Positions 14,801-27,836 of a stretch of 64,000 nt of DNA are shown piece by piece. The notes below the pieces were generated by a model. The model searched no databases, was not told where the DNA came from, and saw nothing but the letters and a program-made list of their open reading frames with translations. Positions within the stretch are counted from its first letter, which is position 1. Every line of letters begins with the position of its first letter. Position numbers and translations under genes: made by a program. Origin of the DNA: Theodoxus fluviatilis (lineage: Eukaryota > Mollusca > Gastropoda > Cycloneritida > Neritidae); assembly GCA_034096865.1 (NCBI GenBank), contig JAWQFJ010000531.1:77501-141500 (forward strand). The letters run 5' to 3'.

Positions 14801-15916
14801 CAGGTCTTTTCCGTGGAAATGTGAAGGCCGACAAGGATTCTGCATTTGCATAACGAAGAAAAAAATTGTTGAAGTATCAAAGCCAAACTCTCTTTGAAAT
14901 GCAGAACGTTTCATCAGCCGTGATGTGCCACGAGATGCTATCCTTCAGCCTTCCGAAACGTTGCACGCAAAAACCAGTACACGTCCCCATGTCTGGAAAC
15001 GGCTCAAAGCCATGCAGCTCTGCTTTGACATCTACTTTTAATCAGAAGTCCGCGACGGGTGATTGTCATGTTCGTAAGTGAATTCTGTTCTCATCTGTGC
15101 ATGAATCCAGTCAGAGTGAATAGAATGCGTTAGTTATATTCACTATATACTTGACGTTCGATTACTTTACGGGATATTGACAGTTTCACTCATGTACTTT
15201 TGTTTCTTCAAAGATGGAAAAGAGATGGCCTAATACGCTGTTGCAAGCACGACTAAGATAATCTAACAGCCAAACTTTGTCTAAGTATCATTTGGAAGAG
15301 AAACTCATGACTCATTGCAAGGAGATCGAGAAAGGAAGAGGGAGTTGTTCTGCAATCATATTTCTAGTAGATATTTCATCTGTTCATGTGTATAGAGCAG
15401 AGAAAATGAGAGATCCTTGTAGCGCCATTAACACTGCTGTACAATATCCTCGAAGGCATGAGGCCTCAAGGCAGGTTATTGAAAAAACAATTAGCGGCGG
15501 ACAGCACTTCTTGGAAAGCAGAAAATAAATAGGGAGTAAACCATTTCGAGAATCAACCATTGCCGCCAGTTGACAACAAAAGAAGTAAACGAAAACGAGG
15601 AATCGTAGCGTCCATTGCTGTGGACAGAGCCGTTGTCTGCCCTGACTGTCACAGACTTTGCACGTCCGACTTTGGGCTGTGGTGTCATCATCAGTGTCTT
15701 AGACGTCTTTGTCAGCAACCAGGATGGATCACCATGCCTTGTGTGCGTCGTGTGCGCCATGCGCGTGCATGTGTTTGTGCGTGTGTACTCGCGCGCACGA
15801 GCATGTGTGTGTTGTACAGGAAAGAAGTATATTTCTTCATGGAATATATGCCACCTGACAGATGAATACTGTCGTGCCACACACATTTTTCATATTCCAG
15901 CGTATCTTGCCGTGAA

Positions 15917-16097
15917 GATGGATGGAGGGATGGAGTTTTACGGCCTATCAGCAATTGTTGGCTATTTAAGACCATTGATCACAATACATCTTTAGAGTTG
16001 CTTCACATAGAAAAAGTCAGTTAACGATTCTCCAAGTTATTTGCCTCGTACGAAACGCTAAGGGTCTATTTTTACCTCCAACCCATAGGAAGGCCTT
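15917..16097 (+). mobile_element. Microsatellite-fronted short repeat, copy D
   Basis: Starts GATGGATGGAGGGATGGAGT followed by TTTACGGCCTATCAGC, then AGACCATTGATCACAA. The 3' half has TTTGCCTCGTACGAAACG and a closing CCTCCAACCCATAGG, matching the family end. Confidence 0.65.
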
Positions 16098-16340
16098 CCC
16101 CTGAAGAACTTTCAAGCTCCAAAATTTTTTCAGTTACTACAATTAAAATCATTCAAAGAAAAAAACAACAAAACGATGTAAGTGTATATATGTCCCCACT
16201 ACAATGGAGGCACTTCGGTTTTATGTGGTGAGTGAAATCAGTGCTTTGGGAAAATCTTGCGGCACAACGAAATAGAAAGTGTTTCCTGTTTTTTAGTTCT
16301 TGACATTCACGTCCTGGCTATAAAGCTGAGTATGAATCAA

Positions 16341-16520
16341 GGAATGAAGTTTTTCTACCTATCAGCCTATGTAGTCTATGTAAGGCCATTTATCACGAAA
16401 TCACTAGATCTAGTAAGAATGCGATCAAGGCAAGGCACGATTTCCCTTGTCATTCGCTTCTTACGAAACGCGTAGAAAGACACGGTGGATCTACTCTTAT
16501 CCCCAACCCACGGGGGTAAC
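16341..16520 (+). mobile_element. Microsatellite-fronted short repeat, copy E
   Basis: One of the most complete copies. It has CTATCAGCCTATGTAG, AAGGCCATTTATCACG, AAATCACTAGATCTAG, GATTTCCCTTGTCATTCG, TCTTACGAAACGCGTAG, GGTGGATCTACTC and the end CCCCAACCCACGGGGGTAAC. No microsatellite precedes it apart from a GAATGAAG remnant. Confidence 0.7.
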
Positions 16521-18387
16521 TCTGCAGAATGAACGTCGCTGCGTCTGTGGTAATGCATACCAGGCCACACAAGAACTACACAAGAGGTGAATTTGAAACT
16601 TTAATTAATATTTTCCAGTGCAGTTTAAAAATGTATATACAACAGAATATGATTTACGTGGATTGAGAACATTTATTTTGATTGAATCTAGAAACTTTTT
16701 CAGCTGTTTTACTGCTGTTGGGAATACTTTTCTGGATATTCACCACATTTATGGTTACGTTTCTCCATTGTTCTAGAAACACAGACATGAAGAAAAGCTT
16801 TGCTTTGGAATATGAAAACTGCATGCAATTAAGATATTCTCCGCAACAAAAGTAAAATTTGACAGAGCATTTGATAAGTCAATGGTGGGCTGGGGTCTTC
16901 CGGTTTATGATCTGTTTGAGGTGGAATGCGTTTGCTGCATGTAATCCAGACATGACGGTTGCATTAAAGGAGTTAAAGAAACACACTCGTCATGGACATT
17001 TACAGAAACATGCCCTTGATTTGTCTGTGTTGAAGACATGGATGCTATCCCCTTCAGGGAGCATATTAATCGATCAACATGGGTGTTTAACAGAGGGAAC
17101 TGATACAGTGTATGAATCAAGTGTCAGGTCTCATGTTCTATGTCATCAAAGCTACTGCAAGGGTACCCCATCAAACGGACGCTGTTTCTTCCGTTCCGGA
17201 TGAACATGTTTTCATGAAGCATATCAAATACGCTTCTGAATCTAAACTTTGCCCAGTAGTAAAGATGCCTGTAGCAATTATGAAACCGCTACAAATTTGT
17301 CAAAAAATGTCAGTAATAAGCTTTTTTATGTTGTTGGGATAAATCCTTTGAATCTAAATTGATATAATGAACTATTGCTGATAGATCTACACTTTTTTCA
17401 ATGTCGTTATTCTTTCGGTTTAATTACATAATTATATGCTTTTTTCACCACACATTCCACTTTTGTTGATAGGGGTATTTTTGATCTCCCCTTTAAATTC
17501 ATTTACATCACTTTGCCTTTGGATGCTGGTTCCTATATCTGTGCCTAAAACCTTAGTGATTCCTGGACCTCACGTTGTCCGTTTTCCTGTTTCTCTCAAT
17601 ACATTCAGCCCTGTACATTCTGCTCTAACATTCACGTATCTAACATAATTTTTCCTCCGAAGTTGCTTTCATTGCTCTTCCTCTGTCTTGCACCTCCGGT
17701 GTTTCTTATTGCTCCTCCTGTAAGTGCTCCTGCTCCACCTCTTACGGTTGCTTCTTGTCAACCCTCCTGCTTCTACTCCTGCTCCTGCTCCTCTCCCAGC
17801 TTCTACTCCTGCTCCTGCTCTTCCTCCTCCTCCCTCTGCTCCTGCTTCTGCCCTTCCTTCTCCTCCTTCTCCTCCTTCTTCTGCTTTTTCCTTCCTCTCC
17901 TCCTTCTTCTGCTTCTCCTTCACTTCCTGTTGTTTCTCTTTCTTCCATGCTTGATGCTCCTCTTGATGCAATTCCTTCCGCTCTTCCTGCTCGTGTTTGG
18001 CCCTCTCTGCTTCTTTCCACCACCATCGACTCCTTCGTTACCACGTGCATAATCGCCGTACCACGAGTCACAATCCGGACATACACATTCTTGCTTTATT
18101 TACTCCGTCAGATTCCTGTGCGGCTCACTTGGAAAGTGGACAACCTCAAGGACTATCCAGTGAAGAAGGTCTGTGCAACTAACAGCGGTCTTCGACCCAA
18201 GTCCGAACTCCAGACGCCGTCGATCTAAATCACTCAGCCCACGGACGAACCTTGAGTCAGGGGAAGTTCTACAGCCAGGAATGCCTGGACTATGGGGTGC
18301 TGTCTCCAGTCGCCCCTGGCACACAAAGTAACACACGGACGCTAGTGGCGCCCTCCAGTCCCAATTTGAACCATTGCCTTCCCACAG
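16521..18387. other. Non-coding stretch with polypyrimidine minisatellite-like tract
   Basis: No exon was recognised before the coding start at 18432. From about 17660 to 18000 the plus strand is a pyrimidine-rich tract with repeated TTCTACTCCTGCTCCTGCTC-like units, which generates long artificial Leu/Ser or Arg/Glu frames. The stretch would be intronic if the promoter at 12.6 kb is correct. Confidence 0.5.
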
Positions 18388-18431
18388 ACTTTGCCCCGTG
18401 ACTCTGACCCTACTCCCTGTCCTCCTCGACC

Positions 18432-18671
18432 ATGCTGTCCCGACAGTTCACATTTGGCCGCAAGGTGCATGAGGTGAAAGTGTCGCCCTCTAAGATCCTG
18501 TACAACAACTATTACTCGCTGGTGAAACCCAGCACTGACTCCAGTGTCCAAAGCCAGGACAAGAGAGACAGCGTGGGGGAATCTCTTAATGGCGACGCTG
18601 CAGAATTCCCAGGCTGTCTTGAGGAGGAAGGGGGACACGCAACTAGCGTCCTGGATGAATTCTGTCGAAAG
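18432..18671 (+). CDS. ParB/sulfiredoxin-like acidic-tail protein, coding exon 1
   Basis: This is the first coding exon (residues 1-80) of a four-exon gene of unknown function. The ATG has A at -3 and is the first in frame after an upstream TGA about 30 bases away. The exon ends in CGAAAG|GTACGT, a strong donor, in phase 0. The N-terminal part includes [20 protein letters not shown], followed by a low-complexity Ser/Asp/Gly-rich segment and VLDEFCRK at the boundary. By position, KVSPSKIL may form the first strand and helix of a ParB/sulfiredoxin-like fold completed by exon 2; this is inference from pattern only. A possible acceptor at 18387 suggests an upstream non-coding exon. The reading frame runs a little into the TG-rich intron, which is not coding. 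Confidence 0.7.
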
Positions 18672-18691
18672 GTACGTGCTTGTGTATTTGT

Positions 18692-18765
<74 letters not shown>

Positions 18766-18906
18766 TTGTGGGCGCGCGCTTGTGTAAATGTGTGTTTACT
18801 TGCGCGCGCGCGCTCATGTGTGCATCATGTCTGCACGTGTGTATGTGCGTGTGTGAACGTGTGTGTGTGTGTTTGTGTGTGTGTGCGCGCGTGTGGTTTA
18901 GTGTGT

Positions 18907-18950
<44 letters not shown>

Positions 18951-19094
18951 GTGCGTGAGTGCCAGCATGTGTGTGTTTGTATGCACGCCTGATTGCGCTC
19001 ACGCGCGTATGTGTGTGAATGTGTGTGTGTGTGTTTGTACAAGCCTGTGTGTGGGTGTGTGTATGTATATGCATGGCTGCGCGTGCGTGCGTGC

Positions 19095-19129
<35 letters not shown>

Positions 19130-20900
19130 CCTCTATGTGAACGTGTACGTGCGCCTGTGTATATGCATATTTGTGTGTTTGTGCGTGTGTGTATGCATAT
19201 GTGTGTGTATATAAATGCAATGCATGTGTGTGTGTGTGTGCGCGCGTACGCGCGCATGTGTATCTGCAGTTTTTCCCACGTGTATATGATCTCCGCGGGC
19301 GTGTGTTTAATGAGCCTGCAAAATGTGCGTTTATGCGTTATGGTACTTGCGCATGTGTATATGTAAGTTAATGCCTGTATATTAATCCCTGTGTATTTGT
19401 GTCATGCACGTGTGTACGTCTGCACGCACGTGTAAGCGTGCAAGAGTTCGCGTGCCACCTGAAAATGCTAATAATAACTTTGAGGAAAAAAAACAGTGTT
19501 CCAAAAGTGCGCCTTCGTTATGACAAAGTCAGGCACCGAAGTGAAAATCCTGACTACGATACGGAGCGTGGGCATGACCGTGTTTCACTCTGGGCATTTG
19601 ATTTGCTCCCAGGGAGAACACTGTAGTTTACATACATGTAGGTCAAGAAACAAACTGCACATCGCCTTTGGATTTGGTAGTGTACGGCCCAGCAAGAGAT
19701 TAGCCAAATCATGCTGTTGCCTCGCCTAGTGCCGTTCTGCAATATAAAAAAGTCCGACTTTCGCGGATCTCCCTTGAGGAAAAAATATCTTTCGGCAAAA
19801 TCAAAGGCATGAAGATCTGTCTCATAAGACATGAAATGACAAGAGACATAAACCGTCAATTGGGTTCGTTTAGAAATGCGTTGCAAATAAATCTCAACCA
19901 AAGGGCGGAGACATTCATTTGTTGCGATGAACACATGGAACCTCAGGTCGATGAAACAAATTTAGACCACAGCAAAGTGCGGCACGTTTTTGGGTGCACA
20001 AGCTACAAAAAAATGTTTTGCCCACGCACGTTTCGACATTTGTAGATGTCTGAGAGGGGAAAGAAAAAGTATTACACAAAGGAAGGAAAGGAAGAAGATA
20101 CAAAGACACAAAGGAATGAAAAAAATATACACAAAGAAAGAGATAAGGAAAATGCTCATTTTTAGGAAAATAAATGAGATATTTATTGTCAGATTTTAAC
20201 TGGTGTGAATGTCTGGACACCAAGTCAGACAAAGGGATAATCTAGGAGGAAATGAGATATTAAACACGGAGAAAATAGGACAGAGAGAGGACTCACCCCT
20301 TTCGACCAGCGAGTGCAATTTTTCCACTGTGCATGATATGAAATTTTCACCGAACTGTCGGGGATAATAGTCTAGATATTGGTTGCCACTACAGTCGAAA
20401 TTTTTCTTGAAGCATACATGTATATAGGCGAGGTGATTTAGTTTAAATATGTTCATAGGTCCTGGACGGATTTGCTTTGATTTGTCGTTTTACATGTGTG
20501 GAATATATTTTCGGATTTGCAACAGTTGAATCAATATTGTTGTTCTCAGACAATATTTACCTTTAACAGATTTAAAGCATTTTCTTGCGCCCAATTTAGT
20601 AGTTTGTACAGTTGAACAGTGAATTCATGATGGCATCGTCGGAGTATTTTACTATTATTGTAGTCCATTTGGGATCCCTATATATATTCAACACAATGAG
20701 AATTTTACTGGATTTATTACTGTGCATCAAAGTTCTATCCTCATTAGGATTTTCTGCTGTCGCCCTTCTCTCATGCTTTGTGACTATTTGCAAAGTGAGT
20801 CTCGATGAAGCAGGTCGCATCACATAGCCATATTTTCCCCTCCCTTTTCTCCACAGCAAGCACAACGTTATTCAAGGGGCAATACCCACTGTGTTTGCAG
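18672..20900 (+). other. Intron 1 of the ParB-like gene
   Basis: Bounded by GTACGT at 18672 and GTGTTTGCAG at 20900, phase 0. The first 700 bases are TG-rich simple sequence. The rest, to 20900, holds no recognisable element. Confidence 0.65.
18680..19440. repeat. TG-rich, Z-DNA-prone simple-sequence block
   Basis: About 750 bases of GTGTGT with CGCGCG, TGCATG and TATG interruptions, beginning within ten bases of the exon 1 donor. Long Val/Cys or His/Thr frames here are artefacts of the alternating purine-pyrimidine sequence. Confidence 0.9.
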
Positions 20901-21120
20901 GTGCTGGAGAAAGGAGAGTACCCGCGACTGCAGGTAGTGGAGAAGGATGGCCATTACTTCACTCTCAACAACACCAGGCTCGGTCTCTTCCGGCGCATGG
21001 AGGAAGCAGGCTACTGCCGGCGCGTGCGCGTTGAGCGTGTGCCCCTGCGTGAGATCCCCGAGGGCATCCGTCTCATGATGACAGTGCCCCCCGGCTACAA
21101 GGCCAAGCACGTCCGCAGAG
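20901..21120 (+). CDS. ParB/sulfiredoxin-like acidic-tail protein, coding exon 2
   Basis: This exon (residues 81-153 plus one base) is the best-conserved-looking segment. The acceptor is TGTGTTTGCAG|GTG in phase 0 and the donor CGCAGAG|GTGTGC leaves phase 1. The peptide has the pattern EYPRLQVVEKDGHYFTLNN-TRL-GLFRRMEEAG, followed by charged strands RRVRVERVPLREIP. A central hydrophobic strand, a turn (DG), a second strand with LNNTRL and then a helix FRRMEEAG resemble the ParB N-terminal/sulfiredoxin-like fold, in which the NxxR-type motif precedes the helix. The similarity is recognised by eye; enzymatic activity should not be assumed. GC-rich codon use contrasts with the surrounding intron. 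The exon continues into a basic GYKAKHVRR stretch. Confidence 0.75.
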
Positions 21121-21458
21121 GTGTGCCTCGATCATGCTTCTTACTTGCTGCTTCTGCCTTTGTTTTTGCTCTCAATTTCCTCCTGCTTATGCTCGTGCCC
21201 TTTATCTTCCTGCTTCTGCTCCTGCTTCTTCTTCTCTTCCTGTTTTTTTTTTAAATCATCGTAGTTCTCCTTCTCGTGTTCACGCTTCTCCGGCTTTTGC
21301 TCCTGCTATTGCTTCTGCTCTGTATCATCCCGCTTTGTTTCTCATTTTCTTCTCCTTTCGCTCCTGCCCCTCCGTTGTCTCTTGGTCTTACTCTGCCTAT
21401 TGCCCATCCACGTTCTCACTATCCTCATTTCCTCTCTCTATTCTTGTATTATTTGTCC

Positions 21459-21675
21459 TGCTCCTCCTCCTCCTCCTCCTCCTCCTCCTCCTCCTCCTCC
21501 TCCTCCTCCTCCTCCTCCTCCTCCTCCTCCTCCTCCTCCTCCTTCTTTTTTCCTCTTCTTTTTCCTCTTTCTTCTTCTTCTTCTTCTTCTTCTTCTTCTT
21601 CTTCTTCTTCTTCTTCTTCTTCTTCTTCTTCTTCTTCTTCTTTTTCCTCTTCTTCTTCTTCTTCTTCCTCCTCTT
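21459..21675. repeat. (CCT)n and (CTT)n trinucleotide microsatellites
   Basis: A CCT array at about 21459-21542, a short linker, then a CTT array from about 21569 to 21675. With the upstream 21120-21260 sequence it forms a pyrimidine-biased block of more than 500 bases next to exon 2. Confidence 0.95.
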
Positions 21676-24600
21676 CTTCTTTTGTCTGACTGGAGGTGAG
21701 TTGGTGCTCTTGCATGCATCATATAGAAATCTGAACAGTACTGTTGTCAATGCAGGCATTGTTGTTGTTGCTGTTCACTGACAGTTTATCAGTTAATGGT
21801 CCCTTTGGAAACTTGATTGTTCCTTTGACCTTCCTTGCAGAGTGAAGTTCCTTCGCCGCTCCTCCACGCAAGCAAACATTTTCCCTTCTCAGATATCATT
21901 CCTCTTCCTCCGTCTACCAACAGCCACATCGACCACCGCTGGCTGCTTCTTCCTCAATGTCTGTCGCTTTTTATTCTGTTTTCTTTCTCTTTGATCTACC
22001 TCGGACAAAGGGCGACAAGACGCATGCTTCCCTCGTTTTCTCCGCGGTCTCGTCAAGCGCTGCATCGCTCTCTAATCCAGTGTGCAAATCGCGCATCGGA
22101 CCAGCTTTCATCTTGTCCTTCCTTTCCTCTCAACGGACACTCGTTTGGCCCGCGTGATGTTTAGTCTTGCCATCTCATTATGGTCGACAGTGTTATTCCT
22201 CCTGGAAAAGTCGTGCAGCTTGATATTAACCCACTGCGTTGCGTGTAAATTATGGCTAAGGCATGAGATGAGGATTTAGTATTTTTGAAGGTGATTTGAC
22301 ATTTTCTTTGAGCATGCCTCCCTTTTCACCCGCCTATATCTGAACGTCAAATCTTCATTATGCTGCAGTTACCATCAATTCTGTATTTTTCTCTTTCATC
22401 TACGCGAACAAACAAGAAATCCGAGCAGCAGAACCACTTTTCCTGCAACGGTAACACTCGAGCAGCTCTGTCTGCTGCGATTAGGCTGCGGTGGCGATGT
22501 TGTGATTGCCCTGGATCGATATTACCGGATACCGAAACCGCTTTTCTTCATCCAATTACGACAAACCTCCACGTGTTCGTGTTGACGTCTCTGGAGCCGT
22601 ACAGGGTGACACGAAAGTCGTGACTCCAATGCTGACCAAACACCGCATTTCGAAATCGATCACAGGACATCGCAACCGCTGCACGCCAACTTGTCTCCTC
22701 TCCCGTTTCGCCCTGACCACGTCGCATCAATAGGGAAGCTTCCACTTGACGGTGTCGACAGTCTCAATATGCCCGTGCTCTTGAACCTTCTGGGCAAGAC
22801 CGTGTGGTCTTGGTCAGGAAGAACCCTACCTTGGAGTTTCCGTAACATGGCCCTGGCGCTCGGGACCGCTCTTGAAGCACTCTTTCCAACCACTCGACCC
22901 TCCCAGCCGTGCCAGTCCAAGTGAAGTGCAGGAAAGGAAAATCGAGGAGGAAATGTTGTTTTTGTGTGGAGAGCAAGTCCTAGGCATGGTTGAGACCGCA
23001 GGGATGGTCTGAAACGCTTACCATTTCTGCCAATATCTTTTCCTGGCAGCACTGAAGTCCCTTGGAGATAAAATACAATAGAAACCTGTTGGACTGGAAA
23101 CTGGCAAAGAAATCTAAGCTGTATGCATTCCAAACAGTGTCTTTTAAAGATGAAATTGACTTTAGTTTTACTGCAGGATGTTGTGTTATTCCTGCATACA
23201 TGGATGTCAGCTGAGAGAGCGAACGTATTTCTCCATTTAATGTGTCAAGAATAATTTTCAAAAGCAGTGATACTTATGAGTCTTTAGTAAACACTCTCTC
23301 AAAATAAAGACATATTCAGTGCTTTATTTCCTTACTTTACATTCCCCACAGTTTAAGTTGTCATCAGCATTTTTCTTTTCTTCACGACTATGGAATTAGT
23401 TTCTGTTTATCGCCCGCCCCACATCGCAATCCTCTGTTGTACATGGCCTCTTCCTGTTTATTTGCAAGTCCATTTTTCTTTTAATTAGTGTCTGTGACAT
23501 ATTTTCATTTCCTTCCGAAACAAGATTTTGTAACAATCTATCCCTGAATTCAGCTGCACTCTGTTTCATCTCTGCTATGATGTAGCAGTTAAGGAAGTTT
23601 GCTTGGTTGGGTTTTTATGGCTTAAACAGCACATTATCATTAACAGTTTAGGGTTTTGATGGTCCTCTTTGTATACCCGAATCCCCCAAACGATATCAAA
23701 TTCAATTATATCCCTCTTGATTGAAGAGCCGACTTAATAAAAGCATAAGGGTCGATTACCATTGATAACAGCAGGGAGATAACCATCACCAGCCATAAAC
23801 GAAGTTCAAGGGACATATTAAAATATGTGTCGTCTGCTTATTTGTTACTGGCATGGGTATAAATACCGACGTTTACTTCAGTTGTCAAGCCATGACATAG
23901 AATCTACTTTGCCACAGTGATGAGAGCACTAAAACAGTCATTTCTTAGAATTTTGAAAGCAATCGGCACGTCTGCCACTTCCATGGCTGTAAACTCCATT
24001 GCTCGAAGCATGTTTACTGTGCGAGTCCGTGGAGTGACTTCCATTTAATTCGATGTTTAGTATGAGGCAATTAAATGCAACTACGGGCGCTGTAGTTTCA
24101 TTGTTGCTAGGCAAATCAAGTGGAGCACTCTAGTGTGAAGCAGTTAGAGCGCCTTCTGAGATGCTCCAGCTGCTGCGCGACTTTGACAGGAAGTTGACCT
24201 CTGCCACTGGGTGAAACGTCAACAAAGATCGTGTATTAACGTTAATGCTTTTATTCAGTCGTCTCTTTGATCGAGGGATACAATTAAATGTCAATTTATT
24301 TGGGAGATTCATGTATCCAAAAAGGGTCTCCATAACCCTCTAGTTTAAATGATGATGTGCTTGTAAAGTCATTAAAAACCAATCAATCAAAACTCCTCAG
24401 CTTTGACATCGTAGCAGAAATGAAGCAGAGTGCAACGGAACGCAGGGTATGTGACTCATCCGAAGCAAACACAAAGCAACAATCACACTCTGTTCGTGCG
24501 TTTGTGTCTATGACAGTTTCCTCAGTGGACCAACATAAAGCTGCAATATGCGCACTTCAACATTGGATATCGTGATAGGTTTCTGTAGTTGCGTTTTTTA

Positions 24601-26755
24601 AAGCACTTTATCGCCTATTTCCAAGCAAGAGAGATTCACTTTCCCGGGGGGAAAAGCCAAACCTTAGGCTAGACTTCTTCAATAATTTGTCTCGTGTTTT
24701 TTCTTGATATATATGTTTTGTGCCAGTCAAATATACACATAGTCGATATCACTCCTACCGAGACTGGGACGTTCAAGATCTTCTGAAGCTAGTTCTCCTC
24801 CACTTCATGTGGCCTTAGGCTAAGATATCCTTCTCCATCAAGGCAAGAAATGCATCAAGAAGAGCTGACGGCTGTCTCAAGCATTTTTGCAACAAATTAT
24901 GTCTTCATCCCGGCCACTTGTCACGCGCCCTGCTGAGGTCTTTGAAGTAACAAATCGATGGAAGCCCATGGATCTCGAAAGTTCTCTCTACATCTCACGA
25001 GTGGGCGAACGGAAAGTTGACGAGGATCGACCACTTCCAAATACAAAAGTTCACCGCGTGCCTGTGCAGGCTTCATCCTTCATTCTCTGGTTGCAGTTGG
25101 AGAAATGCGTTTCCTTTGAAGGTGCCATTTCATCAACGCTCTCTTCAACAAGCAGCTTCACCTACCTCTCCTCAGGGCTAGTATGCTGGAGAGCCCGACT
25201 GCGGTGCAATCGATTCGATGCTATTCAAGGCTGAAATCACACTATGATTGGAATCATGTCACACGGCTCACAACACTGTTGTCCCAACACTTCGCGGGAT
25301 ATACTATTGTCTGACTGCGTGAGGAGTAACGTTCCTTTTGTTTACACGCGATGCCTGAGTCGTGTACCTGAGTGCTCGATCTAGGTCAAGCTTCAATGTT
25401 TCGAAATCCAGACGAATACACCGCCAAACAGCATCTTTGTGGTCCCTGTTTTTACATTTCTTCAGATAATAATCCCAGATTGATGGATGATTCATATAAA
25501 TGTCTGCTATGCTAAAGATGTCCACATTTTATCTAGCGAGGGCTCCTGTTTGTATCTTGACTGTCATTCTTGTGACGCCTTATGGTTTCGCGAATATCAT
25601 TGGTCGATGTCGCGAATATGTGACGAGAAACTGGAGCAAGATCTATGTCTCACGAGACGAGATAATTATGTTTTGAAAATCTTGTTGGGAGTCATGATAC
25701 ACAGCAAACCTAGCACAACATCGATGTTTTGGCGTGTTGGGAATGAAAACAAGTTCGGCACGAATATACTTTGGCAAAGGCATATCGGTGCGATAAAGGA
25801 GGAATTTCCTTTGTCAAGAACCACCGGCACGTCTCTATCGCAGCGATAACTTTGTAGGTGCTCGCACCGTCCGATAACTCCCTACCGGTACGTACATGTT
25901 TTGATATTTTCATGCACACATTAATCTGTACCACTGATGGCTGCCTCATTATCGAAATCTGTTTAAATATTTTGTCTAATTTCCCCCACTCTCTGTTTTA
26001 ACACTCGTTAATATAAAGTGCGTTAGCCACACTTCTTGAAGGCGGACACTCGACTCTCTAAAGACAAAGAAAGTATAATAATAGACTAGTTGGCCGGACT
26101 GAACATACTTAACTCATTTTGGGACATTTTTTGCAAAAATTGTTCTATACCGCTGATGAGCTCGAGAACTACCTCATCATCAAAATGATTTCAAACATTT
26201 TGTCAGATTTCCCCTCACTTTCTCTGGAATCGGAAATGATTCCCTCGTGTCTATTTTCCGAAAGCTATCGGAGGCCTATCGGTGACTCCAGCATGCGAGG
26301 CCATCGGAGGGCATGTCTGGGCGATTGCTTTCGGCCGGAATGCGCCTGTCGTACCGGTAAAATATGGGGTTGTTCTGCATGCCAGCCCTGACCAGTAATT
26401 GGGGACCCTTCAAATAACGTATGTGCGTTCCCGCAAGAGCAACGACGCGAACATGGTTACACTTGCAATGCAGGGTAAACTACACAGAATTGAAAAGAGT
26501 CAATCAGATGAGAAACTTTTCTGACCGAATCGAATCTGACAGTGTTGTAGAGTGTTGGTTTCACCCATCACTCCTTTCCTGAACGTTTCCCTCTGTGTTT
26601 TGAAAGAGTCAAAACAGCCTGAGAAGCGGCAGAGGTTCTCTACCCAGGAAGGAAGACCGTCGGTTCAAAGGCAGTCATTTACCTTTCATGGACGTGTCAA
26701 TGATTGATGGAAGGCCTGGAACATTGTCAGCAGACGCAGCTGCTCATAGCACGAG

Positions 26756-26783
26756 CCCCCCCCCCCCAACCCCCCCCCCCCCT
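26756..26783. repeat. Poly(C) tract
   Basis: Two C runs separated by AA. A similar C run lies at about 32725-32737. Confidence 0.9.
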
Positions 26784-27820
26784 CGTACTGTTAACTGAAA
26801 CGTAGTTGTGGATACTTGGGATGAATGTCCATTGAGAACTCTACAGCGATGGCATAGGCCGTCGTGCGCGTCTTGCAACCAGGCCTCGATTCTGGCTATC
26901 AGTTTGATTGCAATTGATTTTCTTCTTTTCCCAGGCACTTCCTCTGCAGTTTATTGCACATCTTTCATGCGGTCTCGGGCTGTTATACACGAGTTAATCC
27001 TTATGGAGCTCAGCATGCGTTGACATAAAAGGTTTAAGCTGTCGTGTATTCACTGGCCATGAAGCTTGGATTAGTAACCATGTATTTTGCTGATGATGTT
27101 TACACGTGCTCAGTTAAATTGTGAATGAGCAATCAGTTCAGCAGAGGAATGGACAAAATGGAAATTATTTTGAGCTGAGCTGTTTGGGGATGTTTTGAGT
27201 GAGAGGAAAGTGTACCAAATTGCTCTGCTACTGCATCCGTGTATCTTACCCGATGATTTGCAACTGTTTTGATTAGTATCGACAAGGTTATTGGCGGTAG
27301 AGTGGGTTGAATATCTTCTCCGATTTCTTTACGACCATTTTAACCCTTTTTTCTTTGTGTCACAATGACGAAAGAAAATCCATGATTGATAAAAATGGAA
27401 ACGACTGCTTTTAAAGTATGCGAGCCTGAGTATGTTTGAGTACATGTATGTACGCGTGGGTACGTGCGCGCACACCTGCAAATTCAAGTCTCATAAAAAA
27501 AAAATTGTCTGTTAATGTTGAATCTGCCAATCGGCATTTTTTTCACATCCGTTTCAGCTACTATGTCTTCTTCATTTCTACCCGTTTGTCTCTGTGTCTC
27601 TCCTCGCTCACCCTCAGCAAAGATCACTGTAGAATTCAACACCGTTCTACTCCAGGACGGGTAATGCGTCCGGTAGGGGCTTTCACACATCACCATTACT
27701 CGTGGGATGCCTGCTGACGTGCCGATAACGTCAGAAGCTCCCCTTTACCATGTGTCGCCGCGTGGCTTTGAAATGCCTTGCATCACGCCCTAATCTTCCT
27801 TTGGGTGTTCACGCGGGTGT

Positions 27821-27836
27821 CGGGGCGCGCGCCCCG
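27821..27836. other. 16-bp perfect GC palindrome
   Basis: CGGGGCGCGCGCCCCG reads the same on both strands. It sits in a locally GC-rich patch (about 27710-27960). No associated frame was recognised. Confidence 0.6.

Noticed and set aside
16859..17203. 114-codon plus-strand frame containing TVALKELKKHTRHGHLQKHA
   Set aside because: It briefly resembled repetitive host-derived protein fragments, but no second motif followed and no splice sites or downstream frame support it.
17655..18228. Frames of about 130-157 codons over the pyrimidine tract
   Set aside because: The composition follows the TCC/TTC repeats and no domain is visible; they end before the supported exon at 18432.
21134..21781. 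Long Leu/Ser/Phe-rich open frames on the plus strand and Lys/Glu/Arg-rich frames on the minus strand
   Set aside because: They are translations of (CCT)n and (CTT)n arrays in all frames and have no independent coding signal.
22660..23133. 157-codon minus-strand frame
   Set aside because: No domain, and overlapping plus-strand frames are similarly open; considered chance.
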